Source of the DNA: Pseudidiomarina insulisalsae
GTDB lineage: Bacteria; Pseudomonadota; Gammaproteobacteria; Enterobacterales; Alteromonadaceae
NCBI RefSeq assembly: GCF_003987065.1
Contig: NZ_PIPY01000001.1
Coordinates: forward strand, 186,001-250,000
DNA length: 64,000 bases
Direction: 5' to 3'
Shown: positions 8,580-18,020 of the stretch, in pieces
Layout: each line of letters begins with the position of its first letter
Numbering within the stretch: position 1 is the first letter of the stretch
Translations under genes and position numbers: made by a program
The notes under the pieces: model-generated
Database searches by the model: none
The model's input: the letters and a program-made list of their open reading frames with translations, nothing else
What the model was told of the DNA's origin: nothing

Positions 8580-11500
8580 ATGATCGATGCACTGATTCGC
8601 TTTGCGATCGAGCGCCGTTGGCTCGTGCTGGCCGCCACCCTACTGGTCGCTGGCTTTGGCTTTTACAGCGCCACTAAACTGCCGATTGACGCAGTTCCGG
8701 ACATTACCAACGTACAGGTACAGATAAACACTGAAACGCCTGGCTACTCCCCTCTCGAAACGGAGCAGCGTGTCACTTACATCATCGAAAATGCGATGGC
8801 CGGTATTCCCGAACTGGATTATACCCGCTCGATTTCAAGGTATGCGTTGTCGCAGGTGACCGTGGTGTTCAATGAGGGAACGGATATCTATTGGGCGCGC
8901 CAACAAATTAGTGAGCGCTTACAAGCCATCCGGGGCCGCCTTCCCGATGAAATAGAACCAGCACTCGGGCCTATCGCCAGTGGACTGGGCGAAGTTTTCA
9001 CTTACATTGTGAGAGCTGAGCCTGGCGCCAGGGATGCTGACGGCCAACCATTCACTGCCGAAAGTTTGCGGACCTTACAAGACTGGGTGATTCGTCCTCA
9101 ATTGGTCAAAGTTCCTGGTGTAACAGAAATCAATACCCATGGTGGTTTTGAACGCGAGTATCAAGTTGCCCCGCAGCCCGGCAAGCTGCTGGCTTACAAA
9201 CTTAGTATGGCGGATGTTTTGCGGGCATTGGAACTTAATAACGCTAATGCCGGAGCCGGTTACATTGAACGTAATGGTGAGCAGTGGCTTGTGCGCTCAC
9301 CCGGACAACTGCAGACATTGGAAGAGATTGGTGATGTCGTGGTCGCCAAGCGAGACGACGCTCCAGTGCGCGTTAGCGACGTTGCCAACGTTCAATTCGG
9401 AAAAGAGTTGCGCACAGGGGCAGCAACCTCTAACGGTGAAGAAGTCGTTCTTGGCACTGCCATGATGCTCATTGGTGAGAACAGTCGGCTAGTTGCCAAG
9501 CGCGTCGGCGAGCGCCTGGAAGACGTGCAACGCAGTTTACCGGATGGTGTCGTTATCGAAGCACTATATGACCGCACGAACCTTGTTGATAAAACCATCG
9601 CGACCATCGAAAAAAATCTGTTCGAGGGCGCGGTACTGGTTATTGTCATTCTGTTTCTACTACTGGGCAATTTCCGTGCTGCGCTAATTACCGCAATGGT
9701 TATTCCGCTTAGTATGTTGTTCGCCATTAGCGGTATGGCCGCAAACCGTGTGTCTGGTAACCTGATGAGCCTGGGGGCTATCGACTTTGGTATCATTGTG
9801 GATGGCGCGGTCATTGTCGTCGAAAACGCACTGCGTCGCCTGGGGCTGGCGCAACAGCATTACGGGCGCTTACTGACAACCCGGGAGCGACTCGAGGAGG
9901 TCTTTGCAAGTACGCGAGAAGTTTTCAAACCCGCCACATTTGGTGTATTGATCATTATGCTTGTTTACTTGCCGATCTTTGCGTTAACCGGCGTTGAAGG
10001 CAAAATGTTCCATCCCATGGCATTTACCGTCGTCTTTGCTTTGTTAGGGGCGCTAATTTTTGCCGTGACGTTCGTACCCGCCGCTATCGCTATTTTCGTG
10101 CGGGGTAAAGTCACCCATCAGGAAAATTGGCTGATGCGCAACGCACGACGCCTTTATGAACCTGTTCTGCGCTTTTCATTACGTCAACCGCTATTGATCA
10201 TCGTCATCGGCGTGGCTTTATTTGCTACTGCAACGTTTCAAGCGACGCGCATGGGCAGCGAATTCCTGCCGCAACTCGATGAAGGCGATATCGCCATGCA
10301 TGCGCTACGAATTCCTGGTACTGGCCTGCAGCAATCGGTCGAAATGCAAATTCAATTAGAGAAAGTCATTGACCGCATTCCGGAAGTCCAGCGGGTCTAT
10401 TCGAAAATAGGCACGCCCGACGTCGCCACTGACCCCATGCCTCCAAGCGTTGCAGATACAATCATAATTCTGAAGCCTCGTGATGAGTGGCCCGATCCTG
10501 CGAAACCCAAGGTTCACTTGGTTGCAGAGATACGAGACCGGGTGACCGGGGTTCCCGGAAACAATTACGAGTTTACTCAGCCTATCGAAATGCGTTTCAA
10601 TGAACTCATAGCTGGCGTTCGTGCAGATCTGGCCGTTCGTATTTATGGTGATGACCTGGCGCAATTGAAGGCACTTGGCGATGAAGCTGTTGGTGTGATT
10701 CGGCAAATCACTGGTGCAAGCGATGTACGAGCTGAACAAATGACCGGCTTACCAACCCTCTCGGTAGAGCCACAGCGTGATCATTTAGCCTTGCTAGGTC
10801 TGACAGTCAGTGATGTGCAACAAGCTGTTCAAGCGGCGATCGGAGGCGTTCAAACTGGTGTCATTTACGAGGGTGACAAGCGATTTCGTTTGATGTTGCG
10901 CCTTGATGACGCATGGCGTGAAGACATAAGCGCACTGGAACAGTTACCGGTGGCGGTTTCAGCGACTGATAATCTCGACTTACGATACGTGCCATTAGGC
11001 GAAATTGCCATATTGTCATTAGATTTGGGACCCAACCAAATCAATCGCGAGTCAGGTAAGCGCAATATTATTGTCAGTGCTAATGTCGCCGAGCGTGATC
11101 TGGGATCATTCGTTAATGACGTTCGCACACAGTTACAGCAACAGCTGGAGCTTCCCGCTGGCTACTGGGTTGAATATGGTGGCACATTCGAACAGCTGGA
11201 ATCGGCATCGCAGCGTTTAGCGCTGGTAGTGCCGCTTGCGCTATTGTTGATCTTGGGCTTACTTTACACCGCCTTCAACTCGCTGCGAAATGCGCTGATC
11301 ATTTTTACCGGCGTACCCCTGGCATTAACGGGTGGTATCTTTGCTCTGCTTCTGCGCGATATGCCTTTATCCATATCGGCAGCGGTAGGATTTATTGCGT
11401 TATCAGGTATCGCCGTGCTGAACGGGGTCGTCATGCTGTCCTTCATTGAGCAGTTACGTCAGCGTGGTTTAACAGTAGGTAAGGCTATTTTTGATGGCGC

Positions 11501-11711
11501 TCGAACGCGACTCAGACCGGTATTGATGACGGCGCTGGTCGCCAGTCTGGGCTTTGTTCCCATGGCCTTTAACGTCGGCACCGGTGCTGAAGTACAACGT
11601 CCGCTTGCCACTGTTGTAATTGGTGGCATTGTTTCTTCGACCTTGCTTACACTCCTAGTGCTTCCGGCACTTTACAGTCTGACAAACCGGCTACGCCGTC
11701 AGAATCCATAA
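8580..11711 (+). CDS. czcA: Heavy-metal RND efflux pump, CzcA type
   Basis: 1,043 residues, the usual length for HME-RND pumps. The transmembrane-4 signature DFGIIVDGAVIVVEN begins near residue 401; the DFGxxxDGAxxxxEN form is that of the Zn/Co/Cd/Ni (Czc-like) exporters, not the CusA copper/silver form. Other family landmarks are the N-terminal LPIDAVPDITNVQVQI and repeated hydrophobic blocks near 340-500 and 880-1030. It drives proton-coupled metal export through CzcB and CzcC. The operon ends at a strong hairpin at 11725-11755. The exact metal is inferred from the motif only. Confidence 0.93.
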   Translation: MIDALIRFAIERRWLVLAATLLVAGFGFYSATKLPIDAVPDITNVQVQINTETPGYSPLETEQRVTYIIENAMAGIPELDYTRSISRYALSQVTVVFNEGTDIYWARQQISERLQAIRGRLPDEIEPALGPIASGLGEVFTYIVRAEPGARDADGQPFTAESLRTLQDWVIRPQLVKVPGVTEINTHGGFEREYQVAPQPGKLLAYKLSMADVLRALELNNANAGAGYIERNGEQWLVRSPGQLQTLEEIGDVVVAKRDDAPVRVSDVANVQFGKELRTGAATSNGEEVVLGTAMMLIGENSRLVAKRVGERLEDVQRSLPDGVVIEALYDRTNLVDKTIATIEKNLFEGAVLVIVILFLLLGNFRAALITAMVIPLSMLFAISGMAANRVSGNLMSLGAIDFGIIVDGAVIVVENALRRLGLAQQHYGRLLTTRERLEEVFASTREVFKPATFGVLIIMLVYLPIFALTGVEGKMFHPMAFTVVFALLGALIFAVTFVPAAIAIFVRGKVTHQENWLMRNARRLYEPVLRFSLRQPLLIIVIGVALFATATFQATRMGSEFLPQLDEGDIAMHALRIPGTGLQQSVEMQIQLEKVIDRIPEVQRVYSKIGTPDVATDPMPPSVADTIIILKPRDEWPDPAKPKVHLVAEIRDRVTGVPGNNYEFTQPIEMRFNELIAGVRADLAVRIYGDDLAQLKALGDEAVGVIRQITGASDVRAEQMTGLPTLSVEPQRDHLALLGLTVSDVQQAVQAAIGGVQTGVIYEGDKRFRLMLRLDDAWREDISALEQLPVAVSATDNLDLRYVPLGEIAILSLDLGPNQINRESGKRNIIVSANVAERDLGSFVNDVRTQLQQQLELPAGYWVEYGGTFEQLESASQRLALVVPLALLLILGLLYTAFNSLRNALIIFTGVPLALTGGIFALLLRDMPLSISAAVGFIALSGIAVLNGVVMLSFIEQLRQRGLTVGKAIFDGARTRLRPVLMTALVASLGFVPMAFNVGTGAEVQRPLATVVIGGIVSSTLLTLLVLPALYSLTNRLRRQNP

Positions 11712-11724
11712 ATCATAAGAGAGC

Positions 11725-11755
11725 TGACCTCTGCCCCCATTCGGGGTAGAGGTCA
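11725..11755. terminator. Bidirectional terminator between czcA and the CPXCG gene
   Basis: TGACCTCTGCCCC at 11725-11737 pairs with GGGGTAGAGGTCA at 11743-11755 across a short loop, with one mismatch. The stem ends directly at the stop codon of the convergent gene and can serve both. Confidence 0.75.
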
Positions 11756-11950
11756 TTATTCATCATCGGTGCGGGCGATAATCTCAAAGTCGCCGTCCAT
11801 TCCTTCGCTAATAATAATCTCAATTGGCTGACAACAAATCTGGCAGTCAACGATTTGTTGCTGCGCGACGTCGTTGATGGGATCAATTTCAATACTGTTG
11901 GGCGCCATACAATACGGGCAACTGAACTCTGCTTCGTGGGTCAATGACAT
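11756..11950 (-). CDS. CPXCG-motif cysteine-rich protein
   Basis: 64 residues. The motif CPYCMAPNSIEID near residue 11 and the later DCQICCQP form two CxxC pairs, the probable zinc or metal knuckle of the CPXCG family, with an acidic C-terminus (EGMDGDFEIIARTDDE). Function unknown. A GGAGGT ribosome site lies upstream of the ATG. It sits next to a metal-efflux operon but is convergent with it, so a functional link is only suggested. Confidence 0.87.
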   Translation of the reverse strand: MSLTHEAEFSCPYCMAPNSIEIDPINDVAQQQIVDCQICCQPIEIIISEGMDGDFEIIARTDDE

Positions 11951-12045
11951 GTCAACCTCCTACCTCTGCCCCAAATACTAGCGTGTAAGGGCAGATATGC
12001 CAGCAATTGCCGAAAAGATCAGGGGGGGCTGCCCCTGCTGGCTAT

Positions 12046-12101
12046 GTTTTTGTACAAAAAGGGAAATTGCTTATAGACTAAGTTATAGATTCTTATAACT
12101 T
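12046..12101. promoter_or_regulatory. Two palindromes upstream of the PGA-like operon
   Basis: Two symmetric sites lie within 85 bp of the operon start. The first is the perfect 14-bp palindrome TTTTTGTACAAAAA at 12046-12059. The second is an 8+6+8 inverted repeat, AAGTTATA at 12080-12087 and TATAACTT at 12094-12101, with imperfect symmetry continuing outward. They could be operators or a transcript hairpin. No regulator gene is adjacent, so the binder is unknown. Confidence 0.4.
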
Positions 12102-12129
12102 TCTTAGTTGCTGATTCTGGAGTTCTTAC

Positions 12130-14787
12130 GTGAGAATAAAGGGATTTTTGATTGACCTCTTGATAGGTGTCATTGCCATTGCGGCTATACTCGGGCTCTC
12201 AACATCAATGCCCCTGGGTATCTTCAATGCAAAACTAACCGACACTTTTTTGTACGTTTCAAGAGCACCGGATTTTACTCCGCAAACTTTCACTATTAAA
12301 AATACCGGCACTGCCGATCTCACCGACAGCGAGATCAACGCCCTGGTAAGGCAACTCAATGCCGCTGGTACACGCGAAATTTTAATTCTGGATAGCTATT
12401 TCAAAGGCACGACCCGGGCCTACGATTGGCCTGATAACGTGCATATTACCTCATCGCGCGGTCAGGACTTTCTGAGCGAGTACCCTGACTCACTAAGGTT
12501 GTTTGAGCTGGAATCGAGCAACGGCAACTATCGTTCTTTCAGCCTGGAGCAGCGCGATCAGACGGTACTTTCTTTGCTCCCTAAAAACGTCGGCAACGCC
12601 GAAAACCAAGGACCTTACGAGCGTTATTTCAACTTTGCTATCCGCCCAAACCTGCTGCCAAATATTACCGCACAGCAAGCACTAGATGGCGATATTATCC
12701 GTAGTCTGGTCGCTGATAAAATCGTGTTTATTCAGGTCAGTCCCAGTAAGCGCTATGAGCGCTTTTACGTGGCCGACTCGCTTGATCAGGACTATCTGAC
12801 GTATGTCGAAATGCAGGCGCTCGCGCTGGAAACAGTCGTCCACGATCTTGATCTAAAAACGATTCCGCTGCCGCTAACCGCTGCGGGTTTGCTCTGTGCT
12901 TATTTCGCCGCCTTCTTTTTGCTGCAACTGTTTAACACCAACGGTATTTTGTTGTTTGAAGGCTCCTTGCTGGTTGTTAGCCTGCTGCTGTCTTACCTGC
13001 TATTTGTCGGCTTTCAGTTGGTCTTTCCGTTTGGCGAATTTTTCCTGACCCAATTGGCCGCGCTGCTGCAATTTCTAATGAGTGAACGCCGCCGCGAGGC
13101 AAAAATTCTGTCTTCGCGCACCGCCAAACTGCAGTCACGGTTGAATCAACGCATGTTGCCAGGCTCGTTTTTACAGACTGAAGACCCCTGGAAGAACCTG
13201 CACGTGTTCATTGATCAGCACCTGCATATGCGCCGCTCGATACTGCTCGACAGGGTCGCTGATGATCATCGTCTGGTCGCTATCCATTCGCTGAACTGCA
13301 CCGTCGATGACATCGAGGAGCGCCGGCGCGACTACCAGCGTACCCCTTACAGCGAGGCCATTCGCAAACAACGTCCGCTGCGTATCGAAAACAAGCACTA
13401 TTTCAAAGACACCACGGCCGATGAAATTGAGTACATTGTTCCGCTGATGTTCGCGGGCGATGTGCTGGGCTTTTGGGCGCTCACAGTTGAGCCTGAGGAA
13501 AGTTGGAACGAAGCGGTGTTTGAGCAGAACCTAATCAGCTTTTCACGCGAGCTTTCTGAGCTGCTCTATCATCGCAGTAAATTTATCGAGTGGAACACCC
13601 GTGAAAATCGCTTTTTGCGCAAGGTCGTGAACCTGAATTACGCGGTGAACGAACACCGTCAGCTCGATTCCGCGATTGAGCTGCTGGAGCGTCGCCTCGG
13701 GCTCTTACAAAATGTCTTTAGCCGAAACAGCTCGGCGCTGGTGCTTTACAACTTGTTCGGCCAGGTGCTGACCTCAAATCGCAAGATGGACGCCATTGCT
13801 AATCAACTTGATTTGAAGTTCTTCACGATGAGCGCGCACGACCTGTTAGTGCACCTTACTGGCGAGAAGTCCGCAAAAATCAAAAAGCTCATGTTGCAGA
13901 TTACCTTGCACCACCGCACCGTCGAATGGCGCATCTCCAGCCCGAAGCTCGAGTCTGACTACATTCTGCGGGTGCTGCCGATTGAGCGCCAACACGAGCG
14001 TGGCGATAAAACGTCACCATTCCTGCTGGCAGGAATTTTATTTGAGTTTGTCGACGTGCATTCAGTGCAGCAAATCGTGGAAGGCAAACGCGAGTTGCAC
14101 CGCTATTATTTCGACATGCTCGAGGCCGACTTTAAAGCTATTCGCAAAGCGACCAAACAACTAAGCGAAGCGCCAGATCAAAACAAGCTTGAGCATATTG
14201 ATACCATCCACTCAATTTTGGATAAAACCGCAAAACTAAGCGGCACCGTTGAGCGCATGCTTGACTTGCACGAGCATAGTAATGAAGTTTTCCCGGTGAA
14301 CCCGGTACATCTAATCAGCACCTCATTGCGTAAGCAAAGTAACGCGATTGAACAAAAAGCGATTGAGCTCAACCTCAACTGGCCGGAAATTCCCGCACTG
14401 GCGATGGTCGCAGTAGAACAGCTGAAGCAATTGGTCGACGCTATGCTGATGCTGCTGGTGAAAGATTGTGAAAGCACTGATGGAGAAATCGCGATCAGCA
14501 TGAACAGCTGTTCTTACGACGATCAGTGCCGCCGCGTCGAAATTCAGTTCAGCAATAAGGGCTATGGGGTACCGCAAGAGCGATTAGACAGCCTGCATCA
14601 ACTCTCGAATGTGGAATTATTCAGTGAACGTAACGAGCTTTTCACCGTGCTCTACCTAAGCCGTCAGATCACCGACTGGGGCGCCGAGCTAACAGTAGAG
14701 ACACACCTCGGCGAGGGCTTTCAGCTGACCCTCAGACTGCCTACCTTTGAGGCAGATATCCACGAAAGCGAAAGGCCGGCGCAATGA
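12130..14787 (+). CDS. CHASE2-like/GAF/PAS membrane sensor with degenerate kinase domain
   Basis: 885 residues from a GTG with GGAG 7 bp upstream. Layout: one helix at about 5-24; a CHASE2-like periplasmic domain (30-240) with the late pattern ADKIVFIQVSPS...EMQALALETVV; three helices (246-316); a coiled linker; a GAF-like domain (355-480); a PAS-like region (510-640); and a C-terminal HATPase-like fold. That fold keeps NKGYGVP and GEGFQLTLRLP. The N-box asparagine is not recognisable and no phospho-acceptor H-box is seen where expected (FKAIRKATKQLSE). No response regulator is nearby. It is the first gene of the seven-gene operon and overlaps the next gene as ATGA. Likely a signalling pseudo-kinase acting on the synthase (inference). 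Confidence 0.85.
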   Translation: MRIKGFLIDLLIGVIAIAAILGLSTSMPLGIFNAKLTDTFLYVSRAPDFTPQTFTIKNTGTADLTDSEINALVRQLNAAGTREILILDSYFKGTTRAYDWPDNVHITSSRGQDFLSEYPDSLRLFELESSNGNYRSFSLEQRDQTVLSLLPKNVGNAENQGPYERYFNFAIRPNLLPNITAQQALDGDIIRSLVADKIVFIQVSPSKRYERFYVADSLDQDYLTYVEMQALALETVVHDLDLKTIPLPLTAAGLLCAYFAAFFLLQLFNTNGILLFEGSLLVVSLLLSYLLFVGFQLVFPFGEFFLTQLAALLQFLMSERRREAKILSSRTAKLQSRLNQRMLPGSFLQTEDPWKNLHVFIDQHLHMRRSILLDRVADDHRLVAIHSLNCTVDDIEERRRDYQRTPYSEAIRKQRPLRIENKHYFKDTTADEIEYIVPLMFAGDVLGFWALTVEPEESWNEAVFEQNLISFSRELSELLYHRSKFIEWNTRENRFLRKVVNLNYAVNEHRQLDSAIELLERRLGLLQNVFSRNSSALVLYNLFGQVLTSNRKMDAIANQLDLKFFTMSAHDLLVHLTGEKSAKIKKLMLQITLHHRTVEWRISSPKLESDYILRVLPIERQHERGDKTSPFLLAGILFEFVDVHSVQQIVEGKRELHRYYFDMLEADFKAIRKATKQLSEAPDQNKLEHIDTIHSILDKTAKLSGTVERMLDLHEHSNEVFPVNPVHLISTSLRKQSNAIEQKAIELNLNWPEIPALAMVAVEQLKQLVDAMLMLLVKDCESTDGEIAISMNSCSYDDQCRRVEIQFSNKGYGVPQERLDSLHQLSNVELFSERNELFTVLYLSRQITDWGAELTVETHLGEGFQLTLRLPTFEADIHESERPAQ

Positions 14788-17700
14788 TGGACTGGTTGCC
14801 TCTGGAAATCTTCCCGACAGGAGGATTGGCAAGTTCGGTAGTTACGACGGTCTGGATAGGCGTCACTATTGTCGCCTTTTTGAATCTGCGCTTTGGCACG
14901 ACCTTATCCGGCCTTGTGGTTCCCGGCTACATCGTTCCGCTGCTGTTAGTCAAACCCGGCTCAGCCATCGTTATTATTGTTGAGAGCATTGTCACTTACC
15001 TGCTGACACGAGGCATCGCCGATCGCTTCTTAGTCAAGGCCGGCCTAGGTGAGTTTTTTGGGCGCGATCGTTTTTTTATCCTGATCTTGGTCAGCGTGCT
15101 GGTTCGGGTCGTTTTTGATGCTTACCTGCTGGTTGCGCTTGATGATTATCTGATGCAGCGCGGCGTCGATTTTGAATTGCGCAGTAGCCTCCACAGTTTT
15201 GGTCTGGTCATTATCGCCCTGAGTGCCAATCAGTTCTGGAACAGCGGAATTAAACGCGGACTCGGTACCCTACTGGTTCATCTCGCGTTGACCTACGCTA
15301 TTATCAGCTATGTACTCATACCGCTGACGAACTTTAATATCAGCACCCTGGGCTACATGTATGAAGATATCGCCAGTAACATCCTGGCCAGCCCGAAAGC
15401 CTATATTATTCTTATTACCGCCGCCTTTTTAGCGTCACGCATGAACCTGCGCTACGGCTGGGACTTTAACGGCATTCTCATTCCCAGCCTGCTGGCGTTG
15501 CAGTGGTACAATCCGATTAAAATCGTCACCACCTTTGCCGAAGCCTTCGTCATTCTTTTTTGCGCCATCGGCCTGCTCAAACTGCCGTTTGTGCGCAATC
15601 AAAATATTGAAGGCGCGCGGCAACTACTGCTGTTCTTTAATATCAGTTTCGTTTACAAGCTGATTCTCGGTTACATCATTATCATCTGGTTCCCGGCGCA
15701 GAAGATTACCGATCTGTACGGTTTTGGTTACTTACTTGCCACCTTGCTCGCCATTAAGATGTACCAGAAAGACATTGCGATTAAACTGACCCGTACTACG
15801 GTGCAGACCTCGTTTGTTGCCGCCTTAGGCGCCAGTCTGATTGGTTTTGCGCTCACGCTGTATCAGCCGGCACCACTTGCCGACGACCCTGAGTTGGTCC
15901 CAACCAGTGAAGTGGTAGTCAGCAAGCAACCATTGGCCCGGGTGATCGAAGCCACCCGTCAGGCCAGCTATGCGTCCGACGCAGTTACCCGCGGTATTAC
16001 GATTTCACCTTTCACGCTGGAGCAGTTCCGAGACACCATTCTGGCCATTGATGATTTAGGCCCGACGCCCTCACAGCGGCAATTACGCCAAGTCGCCGGA
16101 CTGGCCAATAACTTTGGTTACGAAGTGCTGTGGGTGGAATCGCGTTACGTGGTACTCCGCGACACCCGTGCCGAACGCGGCTGGGGCTTTTTTGTGTTTG
16201 ACCTTGCGCACCGCAACGAACTGGCGCTGCAATTCCCGACGGTGATGGATGAAAACATCACGGCGTTGGTCATGTTGCCACTGTTTGAACAGCTCAATGC
16301 CCGCTATCTTGCGGTCGCTTCGGCCCGTGCCCAGCGTGCCCGGGATGGTAGCGACCAGTTACTGCTGAACTCACAAACATTATTCCAGGTATTTCACCAG
16401 ACGCTATCTGCGAATAGCGCCTTACAGGTACGTGAGTACTCACCAAGTCTGGCCCGGCAGCTGCTGGGTGAGCGCAGCGCTAATGAAATGCTGGGACTAA
16501 GCGCCGATGCGACCCGCATGTGGGTGAAAGACAGTCCTCCGGCAGCATTGTCGCTAGCCACCCTTGAACAGTTGACCTCAGGTGTCGACGTGGTCTGGGA
16601 TATTCCCGGCTTTCAAAACCGTCAGCGAGACGTCGCCCGCTATGGCTTTGCCGAACTTTTTCTGACGCAACCCGCCATGCTCTCGATTCTGGCCAACGCC
16701 GCGTTACGCGAGCAGGTAGAAACCGTAGCCAATGAACAGCAGATTGCCGGTTATTTGCTGTCTTTTCTCCAAGAAAATAAACGTCTGTTAGCCGCTAAAA
16801 ACACCGAAAAATATGTCGCGCCACAGCAGTCCGAGCTACTTTACTTCGACCGCGCCGTGCTGGAACCGTTATTCATGGTCATGGATCGCTATGGTGAACC
16901 TGACTGGTTCAGCCGCTCGCAGCCCCTCATCAACCAGATTGCCCAGGCTGCAGCGCAACTTGATTACCAGATTATTCTGTACCGGCACATTTCAAGTGGC
17001 GCCGAGTACTTTATCCTGCGCGAACAACTGGGTGAACAACGTAACTCATTGCGACACTGGGGCACTTATGTTTTTAAACTCGGTAGCTCCCGTCCATACG
17101 TGATAGAAGCACCGTCCCCTATTTTCGAAAGCGGTAGCTTTGAATTCGCCGGCTCGTTGTTCCAGCAGATGGAAGCCGACGCATTGCTCGTCAGTGGTGC
17201 GCATCCGATGGCGAACAGTGATGGTTCGGCACGCGTGGTAGCCCGCTCAAACCCACTCACCCTGTTTAATCTGGTGCATCAGGCGGCCTTACGCCATGAA
17301 GCCGAACGTGACATCACGGCGGTACAGGTGCGCGGTTTTGCCGGTGACAGCACACAAGGTATCGAAAAGGTCGAGCTGAGTTACTACGAACTCAATAAGC
17401 CCTTTGCCGCGCAACAGCCCGAATTCAAAGAGTTACGGCGCTACCTCGAGCTGTTGCTGACCCGCGCTGGCGTTGCCGCCCCCGATGAGGTGATTGAACT
17501 TACACCAGCGAGCTACACTGCACAGGCGCGCTTTACGAAGTATATTCCTGCCGCGCAATACGCCGAGATCTGGTTACCGCGGGGACTGCGCGAGAGCTTC
17601 CGCACGGTGGCGACCGAATCGGTACTGTTCCAGCAGATGTTGGCGTTAGGTATTGCGACAAAAGAATACGACGTCGCCATGCAATTAAGCCCGTTACCGC

Positions 17701-18020
17701 TCGTCAGCATGACGCCCAGCATGCTCGTGAACGTCAAACGACTGCTCAACCAGTTTGAGCAATCGCAAAATATTCAGGTGCTGGCGACATTGCAGCAGCG
17801 CTACCCGGAGGTGACGCTTGAGCTGTGGCGTGACAACGAGTCGCTGCAAAGTTATCTGGTACTTCGAGGCGCAAATACCGACGTCCTCGCCGTGAAAAAT
17901 CTGACACCGCTTTCGTCATCAACCATTGAGGTTGATGAGCGTCAGCAAGATATTACCAGCGCAGTACGCGAGTTCGTGCGCGGTCGTGTGCAATGGTTGC
18001 ACCGGGAGGCACACCCATGA
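14784..18020 (+). CDS. PgsC/CapC-like protein: duplicated membrane module plus large soluble region
   Basis: 1,078 residues against about 150 for Bacillus PgsC. Residues 16-180 match PgsC (RFGTTLSGLVVPGYI, then the helix after FFGRDRFFILILVSVLVRVVF). Residues 203-352 repeat the same order (RYGWDFNGILIPSL, then EGARQLLLFFNISFVYKL), so the module is present twice. After a linker, two related soluble modules occur at about 433-540 and 715-945; the second aligns by eye with the hydrolase-like protein at 20442 but lacks its His and Glu. PgsC is an inner-membrane subunit of poly-gamma-glutamate synthase; that role is inferred here. It overlaps both neighbours as ATGA. Confidence 0.88.
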   Translation: MMDWLPLEIFPTGGLASSVVTTVWIGVTIVAFLNLRFGTTLSGLVVPGYIVPLLLVKPGSAIVIIVESIVTYLLTRGIADRFLVKAGLGEFFGRDRFFILILVSVLVRVVFDAYLLVALDDYLMQRGVDFELRSSLHSFGLVIIALSANQFWNSGIKRGLGTLLVHLALTYAIISYVLIPLTNFNISTLGYMYEDIASNILASPKAYIILITAAFLASRMNLRYGWDFNGILIPSLLALQWYNPIKIVTTFAEAFVILFCAIGLLKLPFVRNQNIEGARQLLLFFNISFVYKLILGYIIIIWFPAQKITDLYGFGYLLATLLAIKMYQKDIAIKLTRTTVQTSFVAALGASLIGFALTLYQPAPLADDPELVPTSEVVVSKQPLARVIEATRQASYASDAVTRGITISPFTLEQFRDTILAIDDLGPTPSQRQLRQVAGLANNFGYEVLWVESRYVVLRDTRAERGWGFFVFDLAHRNELALQFPTVMDENITALVMLPLFEQLNARYLAVASARAQRARDGSDQLLLNSQTLFQVFHQTLSANSALQVREYSPSLARQLLGERSANEMLGLSADATRMWVKDSPPAALSLATLEQLTSGVDVVWDIPGFQNRQRDVARYGFAELFLTQPAMLSILANAALREQVETVANEQQIAGYLLSFLQENKRLLAAKNTEKYVAPQQSELLYFDRAVLEPLFMVMDRYGEPDWFSRSQPLINQIAQAAAQLDYQIILYRHISSGAEYFILREQLGEQRNSLRHWGTYVFKLGSSRPYVIEAPSPIFESGSFEFAGSLFQQMEADALLVSGAHPMANSDGSARVVARSNPLTLFNLVHQAALRHEAERDITAVQVRGFAGDSTQGIEKVELSYYELNKPFAAQQPEFKELRRYLELLLTRAGVAAPDEVIELTPASYTAQARFTKYIPAAQYAEIWLPRGLRESFRTVATESVLFQQMLALGIATKEYDVAMQLSPLPLVSMTPSMLVNVKRLLNQFEQSQNIQVLATLQQRYPEVTLELWRDNESLQSYLVLRGANTDVLAVKNLTPLSSSTIEVDERQQDITSAVREFVRGRVQWLHREAHP

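Noticed and set aside
8580-11711. CusA-type copper/silver pump
   Set aside because: The helix-4 motif has the DFG...DGA...EN form of divalent-metal pumps; the CusA form differs.
12130-14787. Reading the sensor as an ordinary two-component histidine kinase
   Set aside because: No phospho-acceptor motif is seen where expected, the N-box is altered and no response regulator is adjacent.
17993-18016. Earlier ATG for the membrane-anchored periplasmic protein
   Set aside because: The ATG at 18017 has a GGGAGG site and forms an ATGA overlap like its neighbours; the earlier ATG has no ribosome site.
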